Positions 18,187 to 26,490 are shown, counted from the first letter of the stretch. The stretch: DNA of 64,000 nt from JAGVSZ01 sp963747775 (GCA_963747775.1 CAVVGT010000005.1:62001-126000); one strand, 5' to 3'. Notes: a model not told the origin generated them from the letters alone. Program-made: numbers and translations.

Positions 18187-19165
18187 GGCCGCGGCCTCCG
18201 AGCAGGAAGTAGCCGAGGACGATGCTCCACATGATCGCGCCGACGAGGTACTTGGTGACCGGCGGAAAGGCGGTGAGCGGCGACCAGAACGCTTCGATGA
18301 ACGCGGCGATCAGGAACATGCCGGCCGCGCCGTACATCAGGCGCACCGCGGGCCGCGCCGCGGCCACCAGCGCGGCTTTCCGCGACTGCTGCCCGGGGGC
18401 GACGAGCGCGCCGCCGAGCCGCAGCCCCGCCGCGCCGGAGATCACGATCGCGACCAGCTCCATCGCGCTGTGCCCCGACACGAACGACCAGAACGGCGTG
18501 CCGTAGCCGACCTGGGTGATGTAGCCCGCGATCGCGCCGATGAGCACGCCGTTCGAGACGAGGTAGAAGATCGAGCCAAGCCCGAACGCGATCCCGCTCG
18601 CGAAGGTCTGGAATCCGATCTTGACGTTGTTCCAGATGTAGAAGCCGAACATCGCGACGTTGTCGTCGGCATCGCGCATGCCGTGGCGCCGGTTGCCCGG
18701 GTTGTACATCTCCTGGAACTGCGCGAGCGCCTCGGGCGGCAGGAGGTAGTAGACGAAATCGGGATACGACTGGAGCGCTGCAAGCAGCAGGACGAGCGGT
18801 CCGAAGAACAGGCACGCGGCCGCGATCACCAGCGCGCGCTCCGTGCGTACGAGCCGCGGAAAACCCGCGACCAGGAACTCGAGCGCGCGCGCGCCGCGGC
18901 TGCCGCGCGCCCCGTAGAGCAGGTGATGCCCGCGCAAGGCGAGCCGGTTCAAGTGGTCCACGAGATCGGGGCTGTACTCGCGGTCGCGCGCGAGGGCGAG
19001 GTGCTGGCACACGTGCCGATACGCTCGCGGGACCTCCGCGTCGGGCAGGGCCTCCGCGTCCGGCTGCGCCGGCGCGCGCCGGGCGAGCTTCTCGTGCCGG
19101 TCGAGCCAGGCCTCGAACCGGCGCCAGTCGGGCCCATGCCGCGTCTCGAACACCGCCTGGCGCAT
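18176..19165 (-). CDS. SpoIIM/DUF95-family membrane protein
   Basis: A 329-residue protein with a charged N-terminal 100 residues and at least five membrane segments, including the family-typical FGFYIWNNVKIGFQTFASG and FVSGHSAMELVAIVISGAAG. The name comes from Bacillus stage II sporulation protein M, but such homologues are widespread in non-sporulating proteobacteria inside MoxR/RDD clusters. The start ATG at 19165 is 3 bases after the RDD gene stop. Probably a membrane component of the same system; its molecular role is not known. Confidence 0.88.
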   Translation of the reverse strand: MRQAVFETRHGPDWRRFEAWLDRHEKLARRAPAQPDAEALPDAEVPRAYRHVCQHLALARDREYSPDLVDHLNRLALRGHHLLYGARGSRGARALEFLVAGFPRLVRTERALVIAAACLFFGPLVLLLAALQSYPDFVYYLLPPEALAQFQEMYNPGNRRHGMRDADDNVAMFGFYIWNNVKIGFQTFASGIAFGLGSIFYLVSNGVLIGAIAGYITQVGYGTPFWSFVSGHSAMELVAIVISGAAGLRLGGALVAPGQQSRKAALVAAARPAVRLMYGAAGMFLIAAFIEAFWSPLTAFPPVTKYLVGAIMWSIVLGYFLLGGRGRAA

Positions 19166-19168
19166 GCG

Positions 19169-19852
19169 CTACCTGCGACCGACGAGGAAATTGGCGATGC
19201 GCACCAGCCGCTCCGCGGCCGCGCGCCCCTCGAGCCGCCCGACCAACCCGCGCGGAATCGACGCCAGCTCCTCGGCGCGCTCCTCGGTGAGGCCCGGCGT
19301 GCGCTCGGCGAAGTCGAGGATCGCGCGCTGCTCGGCGAGCGTCAGCGCGACCGGCGGCGCGAGCGGCGGGGCCTCGGGGATGGCGAAGCCGCGCGGCTTG
19401 GGCTCGGTATACACGACGATCGTTCCCGCCGCCAGGTCGCCGAGCCGCTTGAACTCGCGATTCATCAGCATCGAGGCCAGCCCGAAGCAATAGAAGAGTG
19501 GCAGGAAGTCGACCGCCCGCAGCAGGTTGCGCGCGAGCGAGGCCGGCCAGCGCACCGGCGTGCCGTCGTCGTGCAGCACGATCAAGTTGAGCGCCTTCTT
19601 GCCCGGCGTCGCGCCGCCCCAGTTGACCTCGCACCACGCGGGGAACAACCACTCGAGAAAGAACCACGCGAGAAAGAAGATGCCCATGCCGAACCCACCG
19701 AGCGCGCCGAGGACCATCGACAGCACGCCGAGGATCGCGAGCCGCAGCAGGAGATCGACCGCCCACGCGAGCGCGCGCGGCACCGGCCCGGCGAGCCGCA
19801 GCGCGAGCTCGATGCCCTCGGGCGTCGCGATGCGCCGCGCGGTGTCGAGCAC
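19169..19852 (-). CDS. RDD-family membrane protein
   Basis: A 227-residue protein with three membrane segments in the first 150 residues. It carries the RDD hallmarks: an arginine and two aspartates as RALAWAVDLLLR near residue 26 and GATPGKKALNLIV, with FKRLGDLAAGTIVVY closing the domain. A soluble tail of about 70 residues follows. RDD proteins are small transport or membrane-complex proteins of poorly defined role. The start is a GTG at 19852; no ATG is available nearby. Second gene of the MoxR operon, 42 bases after the BPSS1780-like gene. Confidence 0.85.
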   Translation of the reverse strand: MLDTARRIATPEGIELALRLAGPVPRALAWAVDLLLRLAILGVLSMVLGALGGFGMGIFFLAWFFLEWLFPAWCEVNWGGATPGKKALNLIVLHDDGTPVRWPASLARNLLRAVDFLPLFYCFGLASMLMNREFKRLGDLAAGTIVVYTEPKPRGFAIPEAPPLAPPVALTLAEQRAILDFAERTPGLTEERAEELASIPRGLVGRLEGRAAAERLVRIANFLVGRR

Positions 19853-19894
19853 GCGGCTAGAGGGCGACCCGATCGTGTCCGCGTGCGTCGCGCA

Positions 19895-20683
19895 TCACCC
19901 GACGTAGAAGATGTCGCGGTACGCGGTGTAGACCGAGATCGCGAGCACCGGGCCGAGCACGAGCCAGCCGAGGCCGAGCGGGATGCTCGCGACGATCGCG
20001 AGCGCGAACAGGACCACGCCGTAGAGCAGGTACGGCACGATGTTCTTCAGGCACGCGCCGAAGCTCGACTTGAGCGCCTGGATCGGCTCGAAGTCGTTCA
20101 GGGTGACCAGCGCCGGCGCGAACCAGATTGCCATGTAGACCGGGACGCTGAGCGCGACCCCGATCAGGACGGCGAGCACCATCGACATCCCCGCGGCCGC
20201 GCCGCGCGCGGCACCAGCGTCTCCGCCCCCCATCATCGCCGCGAATATGCTGCCGCCGACCAGCACCATGATGATTCCCGCGATGACGATCCAGGCGACG
20301 AGGTTGAACACGCCGATCAGCACCAGCTTGCCGGTGTTCGCCTTGAACCCCGCGAAGAGGTGGCCGATCTCGAGCTCGCCGCCGTCCCGCACCTCCTGGC
20401 ACCCGCGCACGATCCCGCCCGCGAAGACCGGTCCGAGCAGGGCGGCGGCCAGGCTGCCGACGAAGGGGACGAGGCTCACCAGGAAGAACAGGACGAAGAA
20501 CACGACGATGATCGCGATCCACATCCCGGGCTGGCGCTTGAAGAGCGCCCACGCATCCACGATCCACTGCCACCCGTTGCCCGCGGCGACCGCCTGGCCC
20601 TCGGGAACGAAATTGCCGCCGGGCGAGCCGACCGGCACATCGGCGACGCGTGCCCGCGGTGCGGCGTAGGGGTCGGTGGCCAT
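19895..20683 (-). CDS. BPSS1780-like multi-pass membrane protein
   Basis: A 262-residue protein with a proline- and glycine-rich soluble N-terminus (residues 1-45) followed by about five hydrophobic segments and a last segment ending AISVYTAYRDIFYVG. The pattern W-x-I-V-D-A-W-x-LF-K near residue 40 and the terminal YRDIF are typical of the betaproteobacterial BPSS1780 membrane family, which has no known function. ATG 20683 follows GGAGGATCGCC. It is the promoter-proximal gene of the seven-gene minus-strand operon and is divergent from the FeeM-like gene with a 229-base gap. Confidence 0.8.
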   Translation of the reverse strand: MATDPYAAPRARVADVPVGSPGGNFVPEGQAVAAGNGWQWIVDAWALFKRQPGMWIAIIVVFFVLFFLVSLVPFVGSLAAALLGPVFAGGIVRGCQEVRDGGELEIGHLFAGFKANTGKLVLIGVFNLVAWIVIAGIIMVLVGGSIFAAMMGGGDAGAARGAAAGMSMVLAVLIGVALSVPVYMAIWFAPALVTLNDFEPIQALKSSFGACLKNIVPYLLYGVVLFALAIVASIPLGLGWLVLGPVLAISVYTAYRDIFYVG

Positions 20684-20849
20684 GGCGATCCTCCGTATTG
20701 TTGGCGTTGTGGGGCAGACTCCCTGCGAGCGCTGCTTCCGGAAGGGTAGTGGAGCCCCGGTGGTGCCGCAAGCGCGGGCGGTGACGGCGTCGCTCGCGGC
20801 CGGGTCGGGCGTGCATCCAGTCACGCCGACCGACCGAAATGCCCGCGTC

Positions 20850-20880
20850 TTGGTTAAACTCGGCGCGGGAGGGATAAGAT
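20850..20880 (+). promoter_or_regulatory. Candidate promoter of the FeeM-like gene
   Basis: TTGGTT at 20850-20855 and GATAAG at 20873-20878 are spaced by 17 bases and lie about 35 bases before the GTG at 20913, in the divergent gap shared with the MoxR operon. This is a weak sigma-70-like match judged by eye only. Confidence 0.3.
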
Positions 20881-20912
20881 GGGCCGATTCGGCACGCGCT
20901 GAGCGAGGATAG

Positions 20913-21731
20913 GTGACCGACCAGTCCAAGAGCAAGCCGGGCGGCGTCTGGCCCAGCGAATCGCTTACCGCGAAGACGATCTTCGGCGTGCCGACGGTGG
21001 CGCCGAAGCAGGCGCGCTTCCGGACCCTCACGCTGGTCCGCGCCGCCGCGGCCCGCTTCGACGAAGGCGAGCCGCGCGGCTCGCTGAAGATCCGATTGGC
21101 GCGGATGTTCGAGGAGCGGCGCGTCGACAGCCTGCGCCAGCGCAGCTCCGACGCCTCCGGCCCGATGCCCGGTGCGGCGCAGGATCCGTTCCTCTATACG
21201 TTTCTCGCCCACGAGAGCGGCCAGTTCGTCGGCTCGCTCGGCGTGCGGCTCGATTCCGGCCAGGGCCTCGCCGCCGACGAGCTCTATCGCGACGAGACCA
21301 CCGCGCTGCGGGACGCGGACTCGCGCGTATGCGAGTTCGTGCGGCTTTCCGTGGACATGAACTCGGCGCCGAAGCGCGCGGTCGCGGGGCTGTTCCACGC
21401 CGCGTACCTCTTCGCCGGCGGGGTCTGCGGGTGCGATTACGGCCTGATCGAGGCGCCGGCCAAGCACACCGACGTATTCCGCCTCGGTCTCGGCTTCGAG
21501 ACGATCGGCGAGGCGCGCCTGAACGCGCGCGTGTCCACCGTCGAGGCGCTGCTCGGCGTGCATCTGCGCACGGCGCTCGACCACCTCGCCCGGCTCGGCG
21601 GGCGGCCGGATGCCGCGTCCGGAGAGCAGACGTTCTTTCCCTACGGCTTCTCGCCCGAGGAGACGGTCGGCGTCGTGCGGCGGCTCGCAGGCATGGCCGC
21701 CTCCTCGCTTCCGATAAAATCCCGCGTCTGA
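20913..21731 (+). CDS. FeeM-like N-acyl amino acid synthase
   Basis: A 272-residue protein related to the GNAT-fold long-chain N-acyl amino acid synthases (FeeM). The core pattern is visible as CEFVRLSVDMNSAPKRAVAGLFHAAYLFA, then GLIEAPAKHTDVFRLGLGFETIGEARLNAR, at about residues 138-205. FeeM enzymes transfer fatty acyl chains from acyl carrier protein to an amino acid and resemble autoinducer synthases. The start is a GTG at 20913 after GAGGATAG. No fee-type biosynthetic neighbours or LuxR receptor are nearby. Next on the strand is a TSUP permease 42 bases downstream. The acyl product is unknown. Confidence 0.65.
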   Translation: MTDQSKSKPGGVWPSESLTAKTIFGVPTVAPKQARFRTLTLVRAAAARFDEGEPRGSLKIRLARMFEERRVDSLRQRSSDASGPMPGAAQDPFLYTFLAHESGQFVGSLGVRLDSGQGLAADELYRDETTALRDADSRVCEFVRLSVDMNSAPKRAVAGLFHAAYLFAGGVCGCDYGLIEAPAKHTDVFRLGLGFETIGEARLNARVSTVEALLGVHLRTALDHLARLGGRPDAASGEQTFFPYGFSPEETVGVVRRLAGMAASSLPIKSRV

Positions 21732-21773
21732 GAGCGGAGGCGCGGCGTGCGCGCGGGCCGCGCACGCACCGCC

Positions 21774-22550
21774 ATGCCCGACTTCTCCGCGCTGCCTCCC
21801 CTCACGCTCGCCCTGATCGGCGTCGCGATGCTGGCCGCCGGGTTCGCGCACGGCGTGATCGGCTTCGGCTTTCCGGTGGTCGCGACGCCGCTCCTCGCGC
21901 TCGCGCTGGACCTGAAGGTCGCGATCGTCGTGTCGCTCGTCCCCACGCTCGCCGTCGCGCTCGTCAACGCGTTCCGCGGCGGCAGGCTGCGCGAGAGCAT
22001 CGGGCGGTTCTGGTTCCTGCCGCTGTGCCTCCTGGCGGGCGCCTACGTCGGCACGCGGATCATGATCGTCGCGCCGAGCGAACCCTTCCTGCTGGTGCTC
22101 GCGTGCCTCCTGCTCGCGTTTCTGAACATGGAGCGCCTCGGGCACACCGACGTGCCGTTCGTCAAACGCCATTCCACCGCCTCCGCCGTGGTCGCCGGCG
22201 TGCTGGCCGGCGTGTTCGAGGCGACCGTCAACGTGGCCGGACCGATGCTGCTCGTCTACTTCATGCTGGCGGGCCTGAACCCGCGGTCGCTCGTGCAGGT
22301 GATGAACCTGAGCTTCCTCGTCGGCAAAGGGACGCAGGTCGCCACCTGGGCGGGCGCGGGCGGCGTCGGGCTCGCCACCTGGATCGCGACCGCGCCGTTC
22401 GCGCTCGTCGCGCTTGCTGCGCTCTTCGTCGGGCACCGCATCCACGATCGCGTGAGCACCGCCACCTACGCGAAGTGGCTGCGCGGGTTCCTGTGGCTGA
22501 TGATCGGGCTGCTCGTCCTGCAATTCGCGCGACAGCAATGGGCACGCTGA
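21774..22550 (+). CDS. TSUP (TauE/SafE) family membrane permease
   Basis: A 258-residue protein with about eight membrane segments and the internal duplication of the TSUP family: FAHGVIGFGFPVVATPLLAL near residue 20 and the related segment VFEATVNVAGPMLLVYFMLAG near 155. TSUP proteins export or import sulfonates, sulfite or other small organic anions. ATG 21774 (MPDFSALPP) is preferred over an upstream GTG at 21747, which would add nine arginine-rich residues. The gene end overlaps the ankyrin gene start by 13 bases. Confidence 0.88.
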   Translation: MPDFSALPPLTLALIGVAMLAAGFAHGVIGFGFPVVATPLLALALDLKVAIVVSLVPTLAVALVNAFRGGRLRESIGRFWFLPLCLLAGAYVGTRIMIVAPSEPFLLVLACLLLAFLNMERLGHTDVPFVKRHSTASAVVAGVLAGVFEATVNVAGPMLLVYFMLAGLNPRSLVQVMNLSFLVGKGTQVATWAGAGGVGLATWIATAPFALVALAALFVGHRIHDRVSTATYAKWLRGFLWLMIGLLVLQFARQQWAR

Positions 22551-23374
22551 GGCAGATGGCGGCGATCGCCCTGTGCGCGGCGACCGCGACCGCCGCGCTC
22601 GCGCAGCGCGACGACAAGGCGCTCCTCGAGGCGGCCGAAGCGGGACACGCACAGCGCGCGTGGAGCCTGCTCCGCGGCGGCGCGAACCCGAATGCGAAGA
22701 ACGAGCACGGCGAGACCGCGCTGCACCTCGCCGCCGCGGGCGGCCGGGACGAGGTCGTGAAGCTCCTACTCGAGCGCAAGGCGGACATCGAGGCGCGCGA
22801 CGCCGACGGCGACACGCCGCTGCACCGCGCCGCCGCACTCGGCGACGCGGCGACGGTGATCCTGCTCGTCGACCGCGGCGCCAAGGTCGACCCGGCGAAC
22901 GCCGCCGGCGAGACGCCGCTGTTTCAGGCGGCCGAGAAGCGGCAGCCCGATGCGGCGCGGATACTCCTCGAGCGCAAGGCCAGCCCGAACGCGCGTACCG
23001 CGAACGGCGAGACGCCGCTGCACGCGGCGGCGATGAGTGGGGGCGAGACGGTGGTTGCGCTGCTCCTCGATCGGAAGGCGGATCTGAACGCCGTGAACAA
23101 GGGTGGCGAGGCGCCGCTGTTCTGGTCGAGCGCGACCGGAACGCTCGGCGTCGCGCGGCTGCTCGTCGAGTGCGGCGCCGCCGTGAACGCGCAAGACGCG
23201 CAGGGCCACACCGCCTTGCACGGCGCCGCCGACGGCGGGCATGTCGAGGTCGTGGCCTACCTGCTTAGCGTCAGGGCGAACCGCGACATCAAGAACCGAG
23301 CCGGCGAAACCGCGGCGGACGTTGCGCGCACGCGCGGCTACGACGAGATCGTCAAGCTCCTGGAGAAGCGATGA
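22538..23374 (+). CDS. Periplasmic ankyrin-repeat protein
   Basis: A 278-residue protein with a signal peptide (MAAIALCAATATAALAQ) and about seven ankyrin repeats of 33 residues, each with the G-x-T-x-LH-x-AA core (GETALHLAAAGG, GDTPLHRAAALG, GETPLHAAAMSG, GHTALHGAADGG). Repeats four and six have PLF instead of PLH. Ankyrin proteins mediate protein-protein binding; an exported version may bind an envelope partner or protect a periplasmic enzyme. The start ATG 22538 lies inside the TSUP gene end, and the stop overlaps the SDR start (ATGA at 23371), so all three genes are probably co-translated. Confidence 0.9.
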   Translation: MGTLRQMAAIALCAATATAALAQRDDKALLEAAEAGHAQRAWSLLRGGANPNAKNEHGETALHLAAAGGRDEVVKLLLERKADIEARDADGDTPLHRAAALGDAATVILLVDRGAKVDPANAAGETPLFQAAEKRQPDAARILLERKASPNARTANGETPLHAAAMSGGETVVALLLDRKADLNAVNKGGEAPLFWSSATGTLGVARLLVECGAAVNAQDAQGHTALHGAADGGHVEVVAYLLSVRANRDIKNRAGETAADVARTRGYDEIVKLLEKR

Positions 23375-24168
23375 GCGACGAACGAAGAATCGCGATCGTC
23401 ACCGGCGGCGCGCAAGGCATTGGAAAAGGGATCGCGGCGCGCCTCCAGGCGGCAGGATATGGCGTGGTGATCGCAGACAGCGACGCCGAGGCCGGCCGGG
23501 AGACGCTCGCCGAGCTCGCGCAGGCGGGGCCGCTCTGGTTCGTGGAAACCGATGTCGCGGACGAGGCTTCGGTCGCGGCGTGCATCGCCGCCGCGGTCCC
23601 GCACGGCGGACGGCTCGACGCCGTAGTGAACAATGCCGGCATCGCACGCGCGCCGCGGGTTCCCGTTGAGCAGCTCACGCTCGTGTCCTGGAACCGCCAG
23701 CTCGGGGTGAACCTCACCGGCGCATTCCTGACGGCGAAGCACGCCGCGCCGCATCTGCGCAAGGTGCGCGGTGCGATCGTCAACGTCGCCTCGACCCGCG
23801 CGCTGCAGTCGGAGTCGAACACGGAGGCCTACTCCGCGTCCAAAGGCGGGCTCGTCGCGCTGACGCACGCGCTCGCGGTGAGCCTCGGGCCGGAGGTGCG
23901 GGTGAACTGCGTGAGCCCCGGCTGGGTCGACGTGAGCGGGTGGCAGAAGACTGCGCGGCGGAAGCCCGCTGCCTTGAGCGCCGCCGATCACGCCCAGCAC
24001 CCGGCCGGTCGCGTCGGCACACCGGAGGACATCGCGGAGATGGTCGCGTTCCTGCTGTCCGATGCCGCCGGCTTCGTCACCGGCCAGAATTTCGTCGTGG
24101 ACGGGGGGATGACGAAGAAGATGATCTACAGACTAGGCGGTTCAGACTCTGATTCAGCAGCTTGTTGA
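23371..24168 (+). CDS. Short-chain dehydrogenase/reductase
   Basis: A 265-residue classical SDR: TGGAQGIGKG cofactor motif at residues 11-20, NNAG at about 90, catalytic Ser (NVASTRAL) and YSASK at about 150-154, and the C-terminal FVTGQNFVVDGGMTKKM. It reduces or oxidises a carbonyl/alcohol with NAD(P)H; substrate unknown. Relatives usually end within a few residues of MTKKMIY, whereas this one runs on with RLGGSDSDSAAC before a stop. The native end therefore seems to have been replaced by foreign DNA beginning near 24130 (see the acquired segment). It should still fold, because all catalytic elements are upstream. Confidence 0.9.
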   Translation: MSDERRIAIVTGGAQGIGKGIAARLQAAGYGVVIADSDAEAGRETLAELAQAGPLWFVETDVADEASVAACIAAAVPHGGRLDAVVNNAGIARAPRVPVEQLTLVSWNRQLGVNLTGAFLTAKHAAPHLRKVRGAIVNVASTRALQSESNTEAYSASKGGLVALTHALAVSLGPEVRVNCVSPGWVDVSGWQKTARRKPAALSAADHAQHPAGRVGTPEDIAEMVAFLLSDAAGFVTGQNFVVDGGMTKKMIYRLGGSDSDSAAC

Positions 24169-24235
24169 TCAGCGACTTGCAGCGCTTGCCAGTCTCTACG
24201 GTGCGGTGCCGCAGTGGGAAGCCGCATCGAGGATG

Positions 24236-24952
24236 TCAGCCTGCGGGGCTCGTGGCGGTGCGGGGGACCGGCCTGATGTGGGCGAACATGCTGCGGGCGT
24301 TCCAGGTTGGGAAGGCTCTTACCAGCGACGGGGCGCCGTCGAGTTGGATGCGGCCCTCGCGGGTGGCTTGGGCCCAGGTGAGGTGGCCGGCGTGCCATTT
24401 GACGAAGGCTTCGGCTTCCGCCGTGATGTAGAGGTCCTCGTCGAGGCCGGGGTACGTCTTGCAGATCTCGGTGTCTCCGAGCTCGATGAGTAGCCAATAG
24501 CGCTCACGGCGCGGGCGGCCGGTGAAGTCGAAGCGGATGACGACGCGTCGATCCGGGAGCCGGTCTCGGCGGAGCGCGTTGCACATCGACCACAGGGCCA
24601 CAAAGGGGTCGAGGTTCTCGGGGGCGATCTCGAGCCAACGCGCACCCCACTCGCCGAGCGACTGGCAGACCTTGAAGAGGTCGTGGCCCGCGGAGGTGAG
24701 CTTGTGGTGGTGCCCGCGCCCGTCGGGCTTGGGTGCCGACTCGACGATGCCGAGCCGCTCGAGGTGCTCGAGCCGCTGCGAGAGCAGGGTACGGGAGAGT
24801 CCGGGCGCGCCCGCCAGGATCTCACTGAAGCTTACGCAGCCAAGGTACAGGTTGCGGATGATCAACGGTGTCCAGCGCTCGGCGAAGATCTCGGCGCCAC
24901 GGGCGATGGGGCAGTACTGGCCGTACGTCCTCACGACGCCAGTGTTGCGCAC
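24236..24952 (-). CDS. HxlR-family winged-helix transcriptional regulator
   Basis: A 238-residue regulator. The HxlR DNA-binding domain occupies residues 10-105, with the conserved N-terminal cysteine (YGQYCPIARGAEIFAERW) and FSEILAGAPGLSRTLLSQRL as recognition region. An additional C-terminal domain of about 120 residues, seen in larger actinobacterial HxlR proteins, may bind a ligand. HxlR proteins often sense electrophiles through that cysteine (family knowledge). The start is GTG 24952; a second GTG at 24934 is possible. It is divergent from the FAD oxidoreductase, with a perfect inverted repeat in the gap that is its likely operator. Confidence 0.88.
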   Translation of the reverse strand: MRNTGVVRTYGQYCPIARGAEIFAERWTPLIIRNLYLGCVSFSEILAGAPGLSRTLLSQRLEHLERLGIVESAPKPDGRGHHHKLTSAGHDLFKVCQSLGEWGARWLEIAPENLDPFVALWSMCNALRRDRLPDRRVVIRFDFTGRPRRERYWLLIELGDTEICKTYPGLDEDLYITAEAEAFVKWHAGHLTWAQATREGRIQLDGAPSLVRAFPTWNARSMFAHIRPVPRTATSPAG

Positions 24953-24963
24953 CCGCCTGCGGT

Positions 24964-24990
24964 TGTGAAGTCCAGATTTTTGACTTCACA
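24964..24990. promoter_or_regulatory. Perfect inverted repeat, likely HxlR operator
   Basis: TGTGAAGTC at 24964-24972 and GACTTCACA at 24982-24990 form a perfect 9-base inverted repeat with a 9-base AT-rich spacer. It sits in the 86-base gap between the divergent HxlR and FAD oxidoreductase genes and overlaps a possible -35 hexamer TTGACT (24980-24985) facing the oxidoreductase. The position and symmetry suit a dimeric winged-helix repressor controlling both genes. Confidence 0.65.
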
Positions 24991-25038
24991 GCCGCGGTCC
25001 GCGGTGGTCTGATGTGGCCATCGAGAGCGGAGGACACG

Positions 25039-26490
25039 ATGACGACGACCGCGGAAGTCGGCCACCGGAGCAAGAAGCCAACCGTCGTGGAGATCGACGG
25101 GTTCCGAGGCCGGCTGATCAGTACCGACCACCCCGACTACGACATCGCCCGTGCAGTGTGGAACGGGGCCATCGACCGGCGCCCGCGCCTGGTCGCCCGA
25201 TGCATCGGGGCCGCCGACGTGGTCGCGGCCGTGCGTTTCGCCCGCGACCACGATCTGGAGATCGCCATACGGGGCGGAGGCCACAACGTGGCGGGCACCG
25301 CCGTTTGCGACGACGGGATCGTCATCGACCTCTCGGCGATGCGAGGCGTGCGAGTCGATCCCGCCCACCGCAGGGCCTGGGTGCAGGGTGGTGCGCTGTG
25401 GGGCGACGTCGACCACGAGACGCAGGCGCACGGTCTGGCCACCACCGGCGGAATCGTGAGCCACACCGGAGTCGCCGGGCTCACCCTCGGCGGTGGCGTC
25501 GGCTGGCTGATGCGCAAGCACGGCCTCACGGTCGACAACCTACTCGCCGTCGACGTCGTGACGGCTGACGGCGAGCTGCTGCGGGCGTCCGAGGACGAGC
25601 ACCCCGACCTGTTCTGGGCGTTGCGAGGCGGCGGCGGCAACTTCGGCGTGGTCACCTCGTTCGAGTTCCGCCTCCACTGCGTCGGGCCCACCGTCCTGGC
25701 CGGGCCCATCCTCTGGGACGCGACCGACGCCGGGGAGGTCCTCCGCTTCTACCGCGACTTCGTCCACGACGCTCCCGACGAGCTCGGCACGGTCGTGAGG
25801 TTCGGCGCCGCGCCGCCGCTACCGGTCATCCCCGAGGATCTGCACTGGCGCCCGGTGGTGATGGTGGGCACCTGCTACGCCGGGCCGATCGAGGACGGTG
25901 AGCAGGGGCTCGGCCCGCTCCGCGCATCCCGGACTCCCCTCCTCGACCTAGTCGGGCCCACGCCGTACGTGGGATTCCAGAGCGCGCTCGACTCGACCGT
26001 CGTCCACGGTTGGAACTACTACTGGAAATCCACCCACCTCCCCGAGCTCCGCGACGACCTCATCGACGTGATCGCCGAGCACGCGTTCTCCTGCTCGTCG
26101 CCGCGGTCGTACGTGGCGATGTTCCATCTGAAGGGGGCGGTGAGCCGAGTGGCCGAGGGCGGGACGGCGTTCGGGAACCGGCAGGCATCGCACGCGATTA
26201 CCCTCGACGGTGTCTGGCGGCCCGGCGAAGACTTCGGCGCCCGGGACACCGCTTGGACGAGGGAGTTCTTCGCCGCCCTCGGCCGCTTCCGCGAAGGCGT
26301 CTACGTCAACTTCCTCGGCGGCGACGAAGACCCCGACCGGGTCCGCGAGGCGTACGGCGACTCCGTCTACGACCGGCTGGTGGACGTGAAGACCACGTAC
26401 GACCCCGACAACGTCTTCCACCACAACCAGAACATCCGCCCGGGGTTGAGTGATGGTGCGGGTGGTTCCGATGGCGCGGGCGATATTTGA
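25039..26490 (+). CDS. FAD-binding oxidoreductase, PCMH/BBE type
   Basis: A 483-residue berberine-bridge-enzyme-like flavoprotein. The PCMH FAD domain includes AIRGGGHNVAGTAVCDDGIVIDLS, with the histidine that commonly attaches FAD 8-alpha-covalently, then GGIVSHTGVAGLTLGGGVGWL. The C-terminal BBE segment is TYDPDNVFHHNQNIRP. Such enzymes oxidise alcohols, sugars or secondary metabolites using oxygen. No signal peptide. ATG 25039 follows GAGCGGAGGACACG, a strong ribosome site. Sequence style is actinobacterial, and the divergent HxlR gene probably regulates it. Substrate unknown. Confidence 0.9.
   Translation: MTTTAEVGHRSKKPTVVEIDGFRGRLISTDHPDYDIARAVWNGAIDRRPRLVARCIGAADVVAAVRFARDHDLEIAIRGGGHNVAGTAVCDDGIVIDLSAMRGVRVDPAHRRAWVQGGALWGDVDHETQAHGLATTGGIVSHTGVAGLTLGGGVGWLMRKHGLTVDNLLAVDVVTADGELLRASEDEHPDLFWALRGGGGNFGVVTSFEFRLHCVGPTVLAGPILWDATDAGEVLRFYRDFVHDAPDELGTVVRFGAAPPLPVIPEDLHWRPVVMVGTCYAGPIEDGEQGLGPLRASRTPLLDLVGPTPYVGFQSALDSTVVHGWNYYWKSTHLPELRDDLIDVIAEHAFSCSSPRSYVAMFHLKGAVSRVAEGGTAFGNRQASHAITLDGVWRPGEDFGARDTAWTREFFAALGRFREGVYVNFLGGDEDPDRVREAYGDSVYDRLVDVKTTYDPDNVFHHNQNIRPGLSDGAGGSDGAGDI

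Noticed and set aside
18176..19165. Evidence of sporulation from the SpoIIM-like gene
   Set aside because: SpoIIM-family proteins occur in many non-sporulating bacteria in this cluster type; no other sporulation gene is present.
18023..20749. A 908-residue plus-strand frame
   Set aside because: Antisense to the SpoIIM, RDD and BPSS1780-like genes and very rich in Arg, Glu, Asp and His without any motif.
22538..23374. Ankyrin repeats read as a tandem DNA repeat or CRISPR array
   Set aside because: The repetition is of protein type with 33-residue units and diverged DNA; no identical spacer-repeat pattern.
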